Source of the DNA: Chloroflexota bacterium
GTDB lineage: Bacteria > Chloroflexota > Chloroflexia > Chloroflexales > Roseiflexaceae
DNA length: 64,000 bases
Reading direction: 5' to 3'
NCBI GenBank assembly: GCA_013388755.1
Contig: JACAEQ010000100.1
Span: forward strand, 36,999-100,998
Shown here: positions 18,393 through 27,154 of the stretch, one piece after another
How the letters are laid out: every line of letters starts with the position of its first letter
How positions within the stretch are numbered: the stretch's first letter is position 1
Translations under genes and position numbers: made by a program
Notes under the pieces: generated by a model
Seen by the model: only the letters and a program-made list of their open reading frames with translations
What the model was told of the DNA's origin: nothing
Databases searched by the model: none

Positions 18393-20057
18393 ATGAACCA
18401 GGAGGCCGCGGTTCCGCCGCAGGAAGCCTCTGCGACGTCCGATGCATCCATCCGCCCGACGCGCTTTCTGCTGGCTGTCGTGTTCATATGTGGCGTCGGG
18501 ACACTTGGCGTCGAGATGATCGCCTCGCGTTTGCTGGCGCCCTACTTCGGCACGTCGCAACCCATCTGGGCAGCAGTGATCGGTCTGACCCTGGTCTATC
18601 TCGCGATCGGCTATCACTCTGGCGGGCGCCTGGCCGACCGTCGCCCCGATGAACGCCTGCTGTACCACATCGTGTTGCTGGCAGGCGTCGCCACGGCGTT
18701 CATACCGCCGCTTGCAGCGCCAATCCTCGGGTTCGCGCGCAACGCGGTGGCCACCCTGGCTATCGGTGGGTTTCTCGGCGCGTTGTCTGGCGTCCTGGCG
18801 CTCTTTGCCATTCCCGTCACCCTGCTGGCCATGGTTGGGCCGTTCGCGGTACGGTTGCAGTTGCACCGTGCCTCCGCCGGCGTGGCGATCGCCGGCGCGA
18901 CCGCCGGAACAATCTCGGCCATCTCGACGATCGGGTCAATCGCCGGTACGTTTCTGACTGTGCTCGTCCTCATTCCTGGCCTTGGCACGGCGCTGACGAC
19001 CTATGTGTATGCCGTCGTGCTGGCCGCGCTTGGCGCGGCAGGCGCTCGTAGTCGCGGCACGCTGGCAGCGCTCGCGCTGGTGGCGGCGCTGGCCGGATAC
19101 ACATTGCTCACCGCCGGGCCGGTCAAGGCTGCCGGCTGCGACGGTTGCATACTGATCGCCGAGTATGAGTCGCCCTACAATTACATTCAGGTCGCCGCGC
19201 GCCAGGACCCGGAGTATGGTCAGCAGGTCGTCCTGATGCTGAACGAAGGGCTGGCGATCCATTCAATCCATAACACAGCCTACGACGGTAACCCGCTCGA
19301 CACTCTGACCGGAGGCGGGCCATGGGACTACTTCGCTATCGCGCCATTTGTCACGCCGGGGCGCGATCCGGCAAGTGTGCGCAGCCTGGCGATGCTTGGT
19401 GCAGCCGCGGGCACCACGCCAGCACAGTTCCTGGCAATCTATGGCGCTGATACCCACATCGACGCCGTGGAGATCGATCCGCAGATTATTGATGTCGGGC
19501 GACGGTTCTTCGGCATGCGTGATGCGCTGGTTGCGCCCGAGCACCCGAATTATCGTGTATATGCGGAGGACGCACGCTACTGGCTGGCGACTCAGGGCGG
19601 CGTGTATGATGTGATCGGCATGGACGCCTACCACCAGCCGTATATCCCGTTTCACCTGACGACCGTCGAGTTCTTCCAGCTGGTACGGCAACACCTGGCG
19701 CCCGATGGTGTGGCGGTTGTGAATGCCGGCCTTGGCCCCGACGGTGACGACCGCCTCGGACGGGCGATTGTGGCAACCATGCAGCAGGTATTTCCGCAGG
19801 TGATCGTGATTGAAACCGAACGGCTGAGCAACCAGATCATTATCGCCACCAACGCAAACGTGGGTGACGGCTATGCCAACCTGCGCGACGCCTATCAGCG
19901 GCTGGAGCACCCCGCGCTGCGGCGCACACTCGAGCGGGTCTATGTTCCGGAGCGCGCTCCTGCCATCACGCACGCGCCATTCACCGACGACCGCGCGCCG
20001 GTCGAGCGCCTGGTAGACTCATTGATTTTTGACACGGTGATCGGCACCGATCCATAG
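18393..20057 (+). CDS. Membrane-fused spermidine synthase-like protein
   Basis: A 554-residue fusion. Residues about 25-250 hold seven or eight membrane segments, starting with CGVGTLGVEMIASRLLAPYFG, a motif typical of this family. The C-terminal half is a Rossmann methyltransferase/aminopropyltransferase fold with the cofactor Asp in DAVEIDPQI, YAEDARYWL, and the GMDAYHQPYIPFHL loop. Members are annotated as fused MFS/spermidine synthase; the substrate is not proven and the membrane half may act on lipids or export a product. The ATG at 18393 is used; no strong ribosome binding site is visible. Confidence 0.88.
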   Translation: MNQEAAVPPQEASATSDASIRPTRFLLAVVFICGVGTLGVEMIASRLLAPYFGTSQPIWAAVIGLTLVYLAIGYHSGGRLADRRPDERLLYHIVLLAGVATAFIPPLAAPILGFARNAVATLAIGGFLGALSGVLALFAIPVTLLAMVGPFAVRLQLHRASAGVAIAGATAGTISAISTIGSIAGTFLTVLVLIPGLGTALTTYVYAVVLAALGAAGARSRGTLAALALVAALAGYTLLTAGPVKAAGCDGCILIAEYESPYNYIQVAARQDPEYGQQVVLMLNEGLAIHSIHNTAYDGNPLDTLTGGGPWDYFAIAPFVTPGRDPASVRSLAMLGAAAGTTPAQFLAIYGADTHIDAVEIDPQIIDVGRRFFGMRDALVAPEHPNYRVYAEDARYWLATQGGVYDVIGMDAYHQPYIPFHLTTVEFFQLVRQHLAPDGVAVVNAGLGPDGDDRLGRAIVATMQQVFPQVIVIETERLSNQIIIATNANVGDGYANLRDAYQRLEHPALRRTLERVYVPERAPAITHAPFTDDRAPVERLVDSLIFDTVIGTDP

Positions 20058-20085
20058 GGCGAAGGCGAGAGATCGTGACCACATC

Positions 20086-21012
20086 ATGCTGATCATCTCC
20101 GCCTTTGTCGAAGTGCTCTTGCCGGTGACGGTTGTAGTCTTCTGCGGCTACACGCTGCGGCGATCGTTCCTGATCGATCTTCCATCGCTCAATCGCCTGA
20201 GCATGTATGTGCTCGGTCCGGCGCTCATTTTTACCACGATCGTCCGGATTGACGTTGCCAGCAATGAGGCATTACGAGTCATCGCAGCATCGGTTACGGT
20301 GTGTCTCGGCATTGGTGCGATCGGTTTCGCCGCCGGCACAGCGTTGCACCTCGACCGCGCCAGTCTCATGGCGTTGCTGCTCTGCGTGATGTTCATGAAC
20401 TCCGGCAACTACGGCCTGCCGACGACACGGTTTGCCTTCGGCGAGGCCGGCTTCCAGCGCGCGTTGCTCTATTTTATCGCTCAGACGATTATGGCGCAGA
20501 CGCTGGCAATTCCGATTGCCAGCGCCGGGCGTGGCGACCCGGGCAGCGCCATCCGGCAGATCTTTCGCATGCCACAGATCTACGCTGTTGCGATCGGATT
20601 GCTGGCGCGTTTCAGCGGCCTTGAGCTACCACAGCGCATAGATGCGCTCGGCAGCATCTTTCGCGGCGTGGCGCTCATGGCTGATGCCACGTTGCCGCTG
20701 CTGCTTCTGTTGCTGGGGATGCAACTGGCGCAGGGCACCGCAGTGGAGGATGGCAGGCTGACGGCACTGGTCACCGTCCTGCGGCTGATCGTATCGCCAT
20801 TGCTGGCATACGGCGCAGCGCGGGCGCTCGCGCTTGACGATCTCTCGCTGCGGGTGGTGGTGCTGGAAGCCAGCATGCCGACGGCGGTGAACATGGTGCT
20901 GTATTCGCTGGAATTCAACGCCAGGCCGCGCTTTGTCGCCGGCGTCGTTGTGGTGACGACCGCAGCGAGCCTGGCAACGCTGACCGTGCTACTGAGCGTC
21001 CTGCGACAATAA
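20086..21012 (+). CDS. Auxin efflux carrier (AEC) family permease
   Basis: A 308-residue integral membrane protein with about ten hydrophobic segments and the central break found in AEC carriers (MFMNSGNYGLPTTRFAFGEAG and LEASMPTAVNMVLYSLEF), with proline and asparagine at the two crossover points. Bacterial members export or import small organic acids such as malate or malonate. It converges on the TM/PH-like gene with a hairpin between them. Confidence 0.88.
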   Translation: MLIISAFVEVLLPVTVVVFCGYTLRRSFLIDLPSLNRLSMYVLGPALIFTTIVRIDVASNEALRVIAASVTVCLGIGAIGFAAGTALHLDRASLMALLLCVMFMNSGNYGLPTTRFAFGEAGFQRALLYFIAQTIMAQTLAIPIASAGRGDPGSAIRQIFRMPQIYAVAIGLLARFSGLELPQRIDALGSIFRGVALMADATLPLLLLLLGMQLAQGTAVEDGRLTALVTVLRLIVSPLLAYGAARALALDDLSLRVVVLEASMPTAVNMVLYSLEFNARPRFVAGVVVVTTAASLATLTVLLSVLRQ

Positions 21013-21030
21013 CGGGCGTCGCTACGCCCG
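21013..21030. terminator. Hairpin between convergent genes
   Basis: CGGGCGT and ACGCCCG form a 7-bp stem with a 4-nt loop, overlapping the stop of the minus-strand gene. It can form in both transcripts, but no U-run follows in either direction, so only a weak bidirectional terminator is suggested. Confidence 0.35.
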
Positions 21031-22899
21031 CACCACCAGGTAGCCGATCAAGAGCATCAACTGGAAGACCACCGGAATGAGGCCGCTACCGAGCAACTGG
21101 CCACCACGCCAGTCGTACAACGCCCCCCACAGACCTGCCGCCAGCCAGAATGACCAGCCGATAGTGATGAGCCAGAAGATCACGGCCAGTGGTTGCGCGC
21201 CGAGCAGCATGACGATCAGGGCCGCCAGCATGGGAACCAGGCGCGGCAGTTGCACCAGGGGATAGAGATAGAATGGGCGCGCGCCTTCTTCGCCACCACC
21301 ACTCATTTCATCAAGCGCGATCACTCCGAGCGACACCAGCGGCCACTCGAGCAATGCCAGCAACAGCATGACCAGGGCTGCCGCTGCAATGCGGCCATCA
21401 GGAATCACGTGCTGCACAAACGAGCGATCGGAAAAGATAAGCAGCGCCGGTAGCAACGCCAGGGCAAACGCTGGCTTCAAGGCCTGTAACAGCCGCCCCA
21501 TCTGAAATGCGTGTGTGCTGGCGTCGGCGCGGCTCTCCTCCACCAGACGATCGATCGCAATACTCGATTGCAGCCCCAGAAGCAACAGATCGGAGCGCGC
21601 ATCACTCTGAAAGATCGGTGGCTGTTCCGGCGCGCTGGTCTCGGGCGGGTAGCGCATGACCTCAACCACGACACGTTGGAGCAATGCCTCAAAGTTGCTG
21701 ATCGCCGACGTCAACAATACACCTGGGGAGAGGCTACCGTCATAGAGGAAACTGGTCAGGCGCGACTCCAGCGGCAGGCCACCGGCCAGTTGTACCAGCA
21801 CCACCTGGCTATTTGCAGAAAGCTCGGTGACTTTCACGGCGCGCAGGCGCGCCCAGGGCACAACTGTCCAGCCGCGCAGGCGGCGTACCGCCAGTCCTTC
21901 ATGGCGCGCCTCCAGCGCGGGGAGCAGGTGATAGATTGCCGATGCCACACCAAGCAAGAGTACCAGCACGATGTGCGCTTCCAGCAATAACCACCACGGT
22001 GCGGGCAACAACCGCAGATCGAGCCGGTCAAAGACGGGCAGCCCACGCAGCACAGGGAAGGTCAGCGCCAGGTATGTCAAGATCAGCGTCAGGTAGCGCA
22101 GAATGGCGGCAACCGCCACTGCCGCCGCCGTCCAGACAAACACGGCGCCGATGCGCCGGGGATAGCGACTACTGACGACATCGCCCGTCGCCGTGGTGGC
22201 TGGCGCCGGCGCATCGCGCTGTGACGCACGCTGGGCGAAGAACGACGCCGGGCTGAGCAGCAAACGGAACAACGGCGAACTTGCATGCTCCTGCAACTCA
22301 GCTTTGCGCCCGGTATCGAGCGCCCGTGCCGCGCGATCGGTCTCGCTGAGCAAGGTCTTGACCAGTTCGTTGAAGTCGCTGATCTGCGAGGTAATCAGAA
22401 ATGCCGGATGCAGCCCGAGGCGATACACGAAACAGTAGAAGCGGTGCCATCCGGTGAGCCGGTTATGATCGGTCTCTGCCAGCAACACATAGCGATCGCC
22501 GGACTCGGTGACCTTGATCGCACGGACATTTTCCCACGGCACCGGCAGCCAGTCACCGGCGAATTCCACCAGCATGCCACGCGCGCTGGTGCGCACCATT
22601 GGCATGCTATTACGCAACAGCAGCGCGAGGAGCAGCGCGAATGCCGCCCAGAGCAGTGCCGGCAACAGATCGGCGAATGTCGCCGGTGAAGTTGCCGTGG
22701 CGCCGGAGATGATCGCGACGAGATCATCGAGCCAGGGCAGGCGTGCATAGAGAGAAACATCAATCGTATAGATTGCCCACAGCAAACGCAGCGTGTCACG
22801 CCCGAGCAACGCCAGTGCCACAGCAACCGCGGCTGCCGCCAGGACCTCAACGATGATAGTGAACTGGCGCGGATAACGGTACACCCGTTCGGTGTTCAA
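21022..22899 (-). CDS. Membrane protein with duplicated TM/PH-like module
   Basis: A 625-residue membrane protein built from two copies of one unit. Copy 1 (about residues 10-185): a membrane hairpin then a beta-rich domain with LPVPWENVRAIKVTES and FLITSQISDFNELVK. Copy 2 (about 250-415): a membrane hairpin then TVVPWARLRAVKVTEL and VLLTSAISNFEALLQ. The pattern resembles bacterial PH-like domains. Four more membrane segments follow (about 490-625). The start is uncertain: the TTG at 22899 overlaps the xseB stop as TTGA and has GGAG nine bases upstream; a GTG at 22884 is the alternative. I do not recognise a named family. Confidence 0.75.
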   Translation of the reverse strand: MNTERVYRYPRQFTIIVEVLAAAAVAVALALLGRDTLRLLWAIYTIDVSLYARLPWLDDLVAIISGATATSPATFADLLPALLWAAFALLLALLLRNSMPMVRTSARGMLVEFAGDWLPVPWENVRAIKVTESGDRYVLLAETDHNRLTGWHRFYCFVYRLGLHPAFLITSQISDFNELVKTLLSETDRAARALDTGRKAELQEHASSPLFRLLLSPASFFAQRASQRDAPAPATTATGDVVSSRYPRRIGAVFVWTAAAVAVAAILRYLTLILTYLALTFPVLRGLPVFDRLDLRLLPAPWWLLLEAHIVLVLLLGVASAIYHLLPALEARHEGLAVRRLRGWTVVPWARLRAVKVTELSANSQVVLVQLAGGLPLESRLTSFLYDGSLSPGVLLTSAISNFEALLQRVVVEVMRYPPETSAPEQPPIFQSDARSDLLLLGLQSSIAIDRLVEESRADASTHAFQMGRLLQALKPAFALALLPALLIFSDRSFVQHVIPDGRIAAAALVMLLLALLEWPLVSLGVIALDEMSGGGEEGARPFYLYPLVQLPRLVPMLAALIVMLLGAQPLAVIFWLITIGWSFWLAAGLWGALYDWRGGQLLGSGLIPVVFQLMLLIGYLVVRA

Positions 22900-23126
22900 C
22901 TGGCCGTCTCCATGTCCTGCACAGACGGAACCAGACCGCCGGCGAGCGAGCGCACGCGCAGCGCAGCGCCATCGAGCAACTTCTGGCATGTCGCCGCGGT
23001 CGCGACGCCCTCCTCGTACAGCGCGAGCGCCTCCGCCAGCGGTAGATCACCAGCCTCAAGTCGCTCCACAATGCGCTGGAGACGGGCGTACAACTCCTCG
23101 TATCCTTCGGTCTCATTCATAGTCAT
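22896..23126 (-). CDS. xseB: Exodeoxyribonuclease VII small subunit
   Basis: A 76-residue protein with the XseB helical signature YEELYARLQRIVERLEAGDLP and LAEALALYEEGV. It assembles with XseA into the single-strand-specific exonuclease VII used in mismatch and damage repair. It starts 9 nt after the xseA stop. A second ATG two codons in is equally possible. Confidence 0.93.
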   Translation of the reverse strand: MTMNETEGYEELYARLQRIVERLEAGDLPLAEALALYEEGVATAATCQKLLDGAALRVRSLAGGLVPSVQDMETAS

Positions 23127-23135
23127 CGTCCTGCA

Positions 23136-24317
23136 TTACTCAACGCGCGCATAAAACGTGCCCTGCCGCACCGTAATCTCGACACGATCATCTGGCGCAA
23201 CGTCGGCGGCATCGGTGACCAGCGCGCCGGCGACGTGGCGTACGACGGCATAGCCACGGCCAAGGGTCGCCAGCGGGCTCAACGCGTGAAGACGGCCACG
23301 TTCGCCGTCGAGGCGCGCGTGCGCCAGCGCGATACGGCGGTCGAGCATCACGGTGGCGCGCCGGAGCAATTCATCGAGTTGCTGGCGATCGCGCCGGATA
23401 CGATTCTCCGGCGAGCGAAGCTCCAGCCGGTCCGCAAGCCACGTCACCGCATCATGCGCATCGGCCAGGCGCTGCGTCACGGCAGCGGTCATACGCGTAC
23501 GCAGCAGCGCCAGATCATCCGCCAGTTCCGTCACATCGGGCGAGACGAGTTCGGCGGCCGCTGATGGCGTGGGCGCACGCACGTCAGCCACAAAGTCAAT
23601 AATCGTCGTATCGGTCTCGTGGCCGACGCCGCTGACGACCGGAACCGGGCTGGCAAAGACGGCGCGCGCGACCCGTTCATCGTTGAACGCCCACAGATCC
23701 TCAGCAGCGCCGCCGCCGCGCGCGACGATGATCACATCAACCGCCGCATCATACAGGGCATAGAGCGCCTCAACCACCGTATCGGAGGCGCCGGTGCCCT
23801 GCACCTGGCATGGCGCAATCACCACCTCGGCGAGCGGGTAGCGGCGCCGGAGCACATTGAGGATATCCTGCAGCGCCGCGCCGGTTGGCGAGGTCACAAC
23901 GCCAATGCGCCGGGGCAGCGCCGGAAGCGGGCGCTTGCGTGAAAGATCAAACAACCCCTCGGCGCCAAGGCGTTCCTTGAGCCGTTCGAATTGCGCCTGA
24001 AGCACACCGATACCGGCCGGGCGGAGGGCATCGACATAGAGTTGCACCTGGCCACGCACTTCATAGAACGCAACGCGCCCATGAGCGAGCACGGCCTCGC
24101 CATTCAGCGGAAGCGTTGCCAGACGCGCCGCCACCGACTTCCACATGACGGCGCCGATCTGCGCATCGCCCTCTTTCAGGGTAAAGTAGCAGTGGCCGGA
24201 GGAATGCCGGCTGAAATTGGAAATCTCGCCGTCAACCCATACATCGCGCAACAGATCATCGGTATCAAGCAATTCGCGCAGGTACAGGTTGAGTTGAGCG
24301 ACGGATAGTAACTGCAT
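23136..24317 (-). CDS. xseA: Exodeoxyribonuclease VII large subunit
   Basis: XseA (393 aa) is the catalytic subunit. The N-terminal OB fold (SNFSRHSSGHCYFTLKEGDA) binds single-stranded DNA. The catalytic domain carries GVVTSPTGAALQDI, the glycine-rich VARGGGAAEDLWAFNDE and VGHETDTTIIDFVADVRA with the conserved metal-binding residues. A long helical region follows, then the terminal GRGYAVV segment. The ATG at 24317 (MQLLSVAQLN) begins the OB fold; upstream codons are not conserved in character. Confidence 0.95.
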   Translation of the reverse strand: MQLLSVAQLNLYLRELLDTDDLLRDVWVDGEISNFSRHSSGHCYFTLKEGDAQIGAVMWKSVAARLATLPLNGEAVLAHGRVAFYEVRGQVQLYVDALRPAGIGVLQAQFERLKERLGAEGLFDLSRKRPLPALPRRIGVVTSPTGAALQDILNVLRRRYPLAEVVIAPCQVQGTGASDTVVEALYALYDAAVDVIIVARGGGAAEDLWAFNDERVARAVFASPVPVVSGVGHETDTTIIDFVADVRAPTPSAAAELVSPDVTELADDLALLRTRMTAAVTQRLADAHDAVTWLADRLELRSPENRIRRDRQQLDELLRRATVMLDRRIALAHARLDGERGRLHALSPLATLGRGYAVVRHVAGALVTDAADVAPDDRVEITVRQGTFYARVE

Positions 24318-24403
24318 GTCACTCGCCGGGCGCAATCGGCGCGATGGCCACCCTGCTGCCGCGTGTGGCGATCCGCGAAGCGGCGCGCTGAGTCGCACCA
24401 CAC

Positions 24404-24952
24404 TCAGGCAGGCTCTATCACCATCAACGGCTGGCCATACTCTACCGGCTGGGCGTTCTTCACCAGGATGCGCACAACGCGACCGGCAAACTCGCTCTCG
24501 ATCTCATTCATCATCTTCATCGCCTCGATGATCCCGACGCGATCACCCACATGAATGACATCTCCTTCATTCACATAGGGCGGGTCCTTTGGCGACGGTG
24601 CGGCATAGAACGTGCCAACCATCGGTGCGGCGATGATATTGCCGGGCGGCAGTGCCTCTGGTTCAGGGGCAGGCGTGACTGGCGGCGGCGTATGCACCGG
24701 AGCCTGCGCGAGACCGATTGGCGGCGCAGAAGCTGCCTGAACGGTCGTGGCGAGCGATGGCGTGACAAACAGCGGCGCAGGAGCATGGTGCGCCTGCGCG
24801 CCACGCTTGATATGCAGGCGAGTGGAACCGCGCTCTATCGAGATCTCGCTCACATCCGATTCGTTGATGATACGCAGCAACTCGCGCACTGCGCTCAGGC
24901 CGAATTCATCCTCAGCCGACTGACCGGCACTGTCGCGTTCACCTTCGGTCAT
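24404..24952 (-). CDS. accB: Biotin carboxyl carrier protein of acetyl-CoA carboxylase
   Basis: BCCP (182 aa) carries the biotin that shuttles CO2 in acetyl-CoA carboxylase. The N-terminal helical part (about 15-55, VRELLRIINESDVSEISIE) is typical. A Pro/Ala linker (about 55-100) leads to the biotinyl domain with the target Lys in IEAMKMMNEIE and the capping segment APMVGTFYAAPSP. accC is not next to it; xseA follows 86 nt downstream. A minus-strand TATAAT box at 25085-25090 can drive it. Confidence 0.95.
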   Translation of the reverse strand: MTEGERDSAGQSAEDEFGLSAVRELLRIINESDVSEISIERGSTRLHIKRGAQAHHAPAPLFVTPSLATTVQAASAPPIGLAQAPVHTPPPVTPAPEPEALPPGNIIAAPMVGTFYAAPSPKDPPYVNEGDVIHVGDRVGIIEAMKMMNEIESEFAGRVVRILVKNAQPVEYGQPLMVIEPA

Positions 24953-25251
24953 TGCGCTTCTCGCTTCCTGGTATGGCTACTGGCTCGCCACGGGTATTGC
25001 GCCGGATCGGGGCGCCGGGGCGCCTTTGCGTTCCGCAGCAGCAGCATGGGCGGCCACCACGCATATGGGCGACACTCCGTGCGCATTATAACACGGAGCG
25101 TCGTATGATCGAACAGCAACGTTGCTTGTAAGTGTTCATAAAGGATTCTGTCACAGTATTGCGCTAAACCTGGTGATGAATTGTGCTTGCGCCGCGCGCG
25201 GCACCGTCGTTATCATTATCGTACTATCGTAATCATCAAAGGGAGGCATGC
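24953..25251. other. Divergent regulatory region between accB and the SIS gene
   Basis: About 300 bp without a gene. It contains the minus-strand promoter of accB (25085-25090), an AT-richer stretch around 25100-25180, and a perfect 12-bp GC palindrome (GCCGCGCGCGGC, 25191-25202) just upstream of TTATCATTATC, which may be the SIS-gene promoter. The palindrome could be an operator; there is no direct evidence. Confidence 0.4.
25085..25090 (-). promoter_or_regulatory. Extended -10 promoter of accB
   Basis: The minus strand reads TGTTATAATG, the same extended -10 as before the HDAC operon. It gives accB a leader of about 130 nt. Confidence 0.55.
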
Positions 25252-25818
25252 ATGACCCGGCTCGACGGCTACCTGGCATCATTGGCGACGGCACTCGCAG
25301 CCGTACCCCGCGAATCGCTGCGCGCCATCGAGGACGCACTCTGGCAGACCTATCAGCGCGACGGAACGATCATTATCTGTGGGAACGGTGGTAGCGCCGC
25401 AAACGCATCGCATTTTGCCTGCGACCTGGCAAAGTGGACGCTTGCACCAGGGCGTCGTCGCCTGCGCGCGCTGGCATTGACCGACAACGTGCCGGTGATG
25501 ACGGCCTGGTCGAATGACACGGCATACGAGCGTGTCTTCGTTGAGCAGGCAATGTCGCTCTACCGGCCAGGTGATACGCTGGTGGCTATCTCCGGCAGCG
25601 GCAACTCGCCGAATGTGCTGCGCGTTATCGAGTGGGCCAATGCTCAGCAGGCCACAACGATCGGGCTCACCGGCTTCGATGGCGGCAAACTGGCCGGCCT
25701 GGCGGGCGTTTCGGTCATTGCACCAAGCCATTTTATGCCGGAAGTTGAAGATATTCATGGCGCCATCTGTCATGGCCTTGCCGTGGCGCTTGGCGAACGG
25801 ATCAGCGCCAGCGTATGA
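25252..25818 (+). CDS. SIS-domain phosphosugar isomerase, GmhA-like
   Basis: A 188-residue SIS-fold protein. IIICGNGGSAANASHFACDLAKWT, quoted here in part as GNGGSAANASHFACDL, and VAISGSGNSPNVLRVIEWAN are the sugar-phosphate-binding loops of the sedoheptulose-7-phosphate isomerase/DiaA group. GGGAGG lies six bases before the ATG at 25252. It overlaps the ROK kinase gene by 4 nt, so isomerase and kinase probably act on the same sugar. GmhA-type heptose synthesis is one option, but no other heptose genes are nearby. Confidence 0.88.
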   Translation: MTRLDGYLASLATALAAVPRESLRAIEDALWQTYQRDGTIIICGNGGSAANASHFACDLAKWTLAPGRRRLRALALTDNVPVMTAWSNDTAYERVFVEQAMSLYRPGDTLVAISGSGNSPNVLRVIEWANAQQATTIGLTGFDGGKLAGLAGVSVIAPSHFMPEVEDIHGAICHGLAVALGERISASV

Positions 25819-26753
25819 CCCTCGTACTTGGGCTCGACTTCGGCGGCACAAAACTTGCCGCCGGGCTGGTTGACATTGCCGGTGGCATGGTGCTGGCGCG
25901 CCATACCGTGCCAACACCGGTTGCGGGCGGCGCAGTTGCCGGCCTGGATGCTATGCTTGGTATGGCCCGCGCGCTCCTCAACGCGGCACCGGCTCCGGTC
26001 AACGCGATCGGGATCAGCTTTGGCGGGCCGGTCGCCGCCGATGCACGTACGGTGCGTCTCTCGATGCATGTCGCCGGCTGGGAGAACCTGCCGCTGGCGG
26101 ATCGCGTGGAGGCCGCGCTGAGCCTTCCTGTCGTCGTAGCCAATGATGGCGACGCGGCAGCCCTGGCTGAATATCACTTCGGCGCGGGGCGCGGCGTCGA
26201 GCACCTGCTCTATCTCACTGTCAGCACCGGCATTGGCGGCGGCATCATCATCGGCGGAAGGTTACACCGCGGCGAGCGCGCATGGGCAGGTGAGGTGGGG
26301 CATCAGGTGCTACAGCCGGATGGCCCGCCCTGCCCGTGTGGGCGAAACGGGTGTCTCGAATCGCTGGCATCAGGGCTCTCCATCGCCCGCGACGCGCGCC
26401 GGCAGTTGCGCGGCCCTGCTGGCGCAACCAGCACCCTTGCCGCCATTCCACCTGATGCACTGACCGCGCGGCATGTGGCAGAAGCCGCAGCCGCCGGCGA
26501 TGATCTGGCGCGTGCCGTGTGGAACGAGGCAATGGGCTGGCTGGGAGCTGGTATCGCCTCGGCTGCCAACCTGCTCAACCCGGGTCGTGTGGTCCTTGGT
26601 GGTGGACTGACCCGCGCCGGCGCGCTGCTGTTCGACCCTGTGCGCCACGTCGTCGCACGGCGCGTGATGGACCCTGATCTGACGGTTGTCCCTGCCGCAC
26701 TCGGCGATGACATCGGCATCCTGGGAGGCGCGGCGTTGTGGCGTCAACCTTGA
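25815..26753 (+). CDS. ROK-family sugar kinase
   Basis: A 312-residue ROK protein. The ATP loop is LGLDFGGTKLAAGL, the catalytic Asp is in VVANDGDAAAL, and the zinc motif is HRGERAWAGEVGHQVL followed by CPCGRNGCLES. ROK kinases phosphorylate glucose, N-acetylhexosamines or similar sugars; the exact substrate cannot be read. It is translationally coupled to the SIS isomerase. Its stop codon overlaps the -35 box of the tRNA promoter. Confidence 0.9.
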   Translation: MTLVLGLDFGGTKLAAGLVDIAGGMVLARHTVPTPVAGGAVAGLDAMLGMARALLNAAPAPVNAIGISFGGPVAADARTVRLSMHVAGWENLPLADRVEAALSLPVVVANDGDAAALAEYHFGAGRGVEHLLYLTVSTGIGGGIIIGGRLHRGERAWAGEVGHQVLQPDGPPCPCGRNGCLESLASGLSIARDARRQLRGPAGATSTLAAIPPDALTARHVAEAAAAGDDLARAVWNEAMGWLGAGIASAANLLNPGRVVLGGGLTRAGALLFDPVRHVVARRVMDPDLTVVPAALGDDIGILGGAALWRQP

Positions 26754-26778
26754 CAGCACCTGGCGTGGATGCTAGAAT
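26750..26778 (+). promoter_or_regulatory. Promoter of tRNA-Arg
   Basis: TTGACA at 26750-26755 and TAGAAT at 26773-26778 with exactly 17 bp between them, the best consensus promoter in the window. The -35 box overlaps the ROK stop codon. Transcription would start about 6 nt before the mature tRNA. Confidence 0.8.
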
Positions 26779-26790
26779 GCCTGCGAGGAT

Positions 26791-26864
26791 GGCCCCGTAG
26801 CTCAATTGGATAGAGCGGCAGCCTCCGGAGCTGCAGGCTACTGGTTCGAGCCCAGTCGGGGTCA
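26791..26864 (+). tRNA. tRNA-Arg, anticodon CCG
   Basis: A 74-nt cloverleaf. Acceptor GGCCCCG pairs with CGGGGTC (one G-T pair), discriminator A. D stem GCTC/GAGC, anticodon stem GCAGC/GCTGC with loop CTCCGGA (anticodon CCG, reads CGG), a 5-nt variable loop, and T stem ACTGG/CCAGT with loop TTCGAGC. CCA is not encoded. Confidence 0.97.
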
Positions 26865-26899
26865 CATGTTCCGCATACTCAATGCAAGTGGTACAGTCT

Positions 26900-26940
26900 G
26901 GAAGGCGGGGGCCGGGCGAATTGCTCGGAACCCGCCTTCC
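26900..26940 (+). terminator. Terminator after tRNA-Arg
   Basis: GGAAGGCGGG and CCCGCCTTCC form a perfect 10-bp stem; the loop holds a second 6-bp stem (CCGGGC/GCTCGG), giving one long hairpin. TCTGTT follows. It lies 35 nt downstream of the tRNA. Confidence 0.65.
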
Positions 26941-26988
26941 TCTGTTATCCAGGCCGTATCCACTGGCTCCTCAACCTGAAGATCGCGC

Positions 26989-27020
26989 CGGGAGATTGCT
27001 TCGCTATCGCGCGCAATGCC
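26989..27020 (+). repeat. Half copy of a palindromic dispersed repeat
   Basis: GGGAGATTGCTTCGCT followed by CGCAATG matches the right half of the repeat at 50956-51107 (GGAGATTGCTTCGCT...). The left half is missing. The rest of 26941-27107 shows nothing recognisable. Confidence 0.45.
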
Positions 27021-27107
27021 ATCCAGACGCCGCGTGTGGCAGCCTTCCCATCGCCGATTTCGGGGACCTCTCCCGAACCCCCGACCGCGAACGGGCACAA
27101 CCTGAAA

Positions 27108-27140
27108 CGGCCCGGGTGAACACCAGATTCACCCGGGCCG
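27108..27140 (-). terminator. Terminator of the rhodanese-phosphotriesterase operon
   Basis: CGGCCCGGGTGAA and TTCACCCGGGCCG form a perfect 13-bp stem with a 7-nt loop, 15 nt after the minus-strand stop at 27155. On the minus strand TTTCAGGTTG follows. This is the strongest hairpin in the window. Confidence 0.75.
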
Positions 27141-27154
27141 CGCTGGCCATATGC

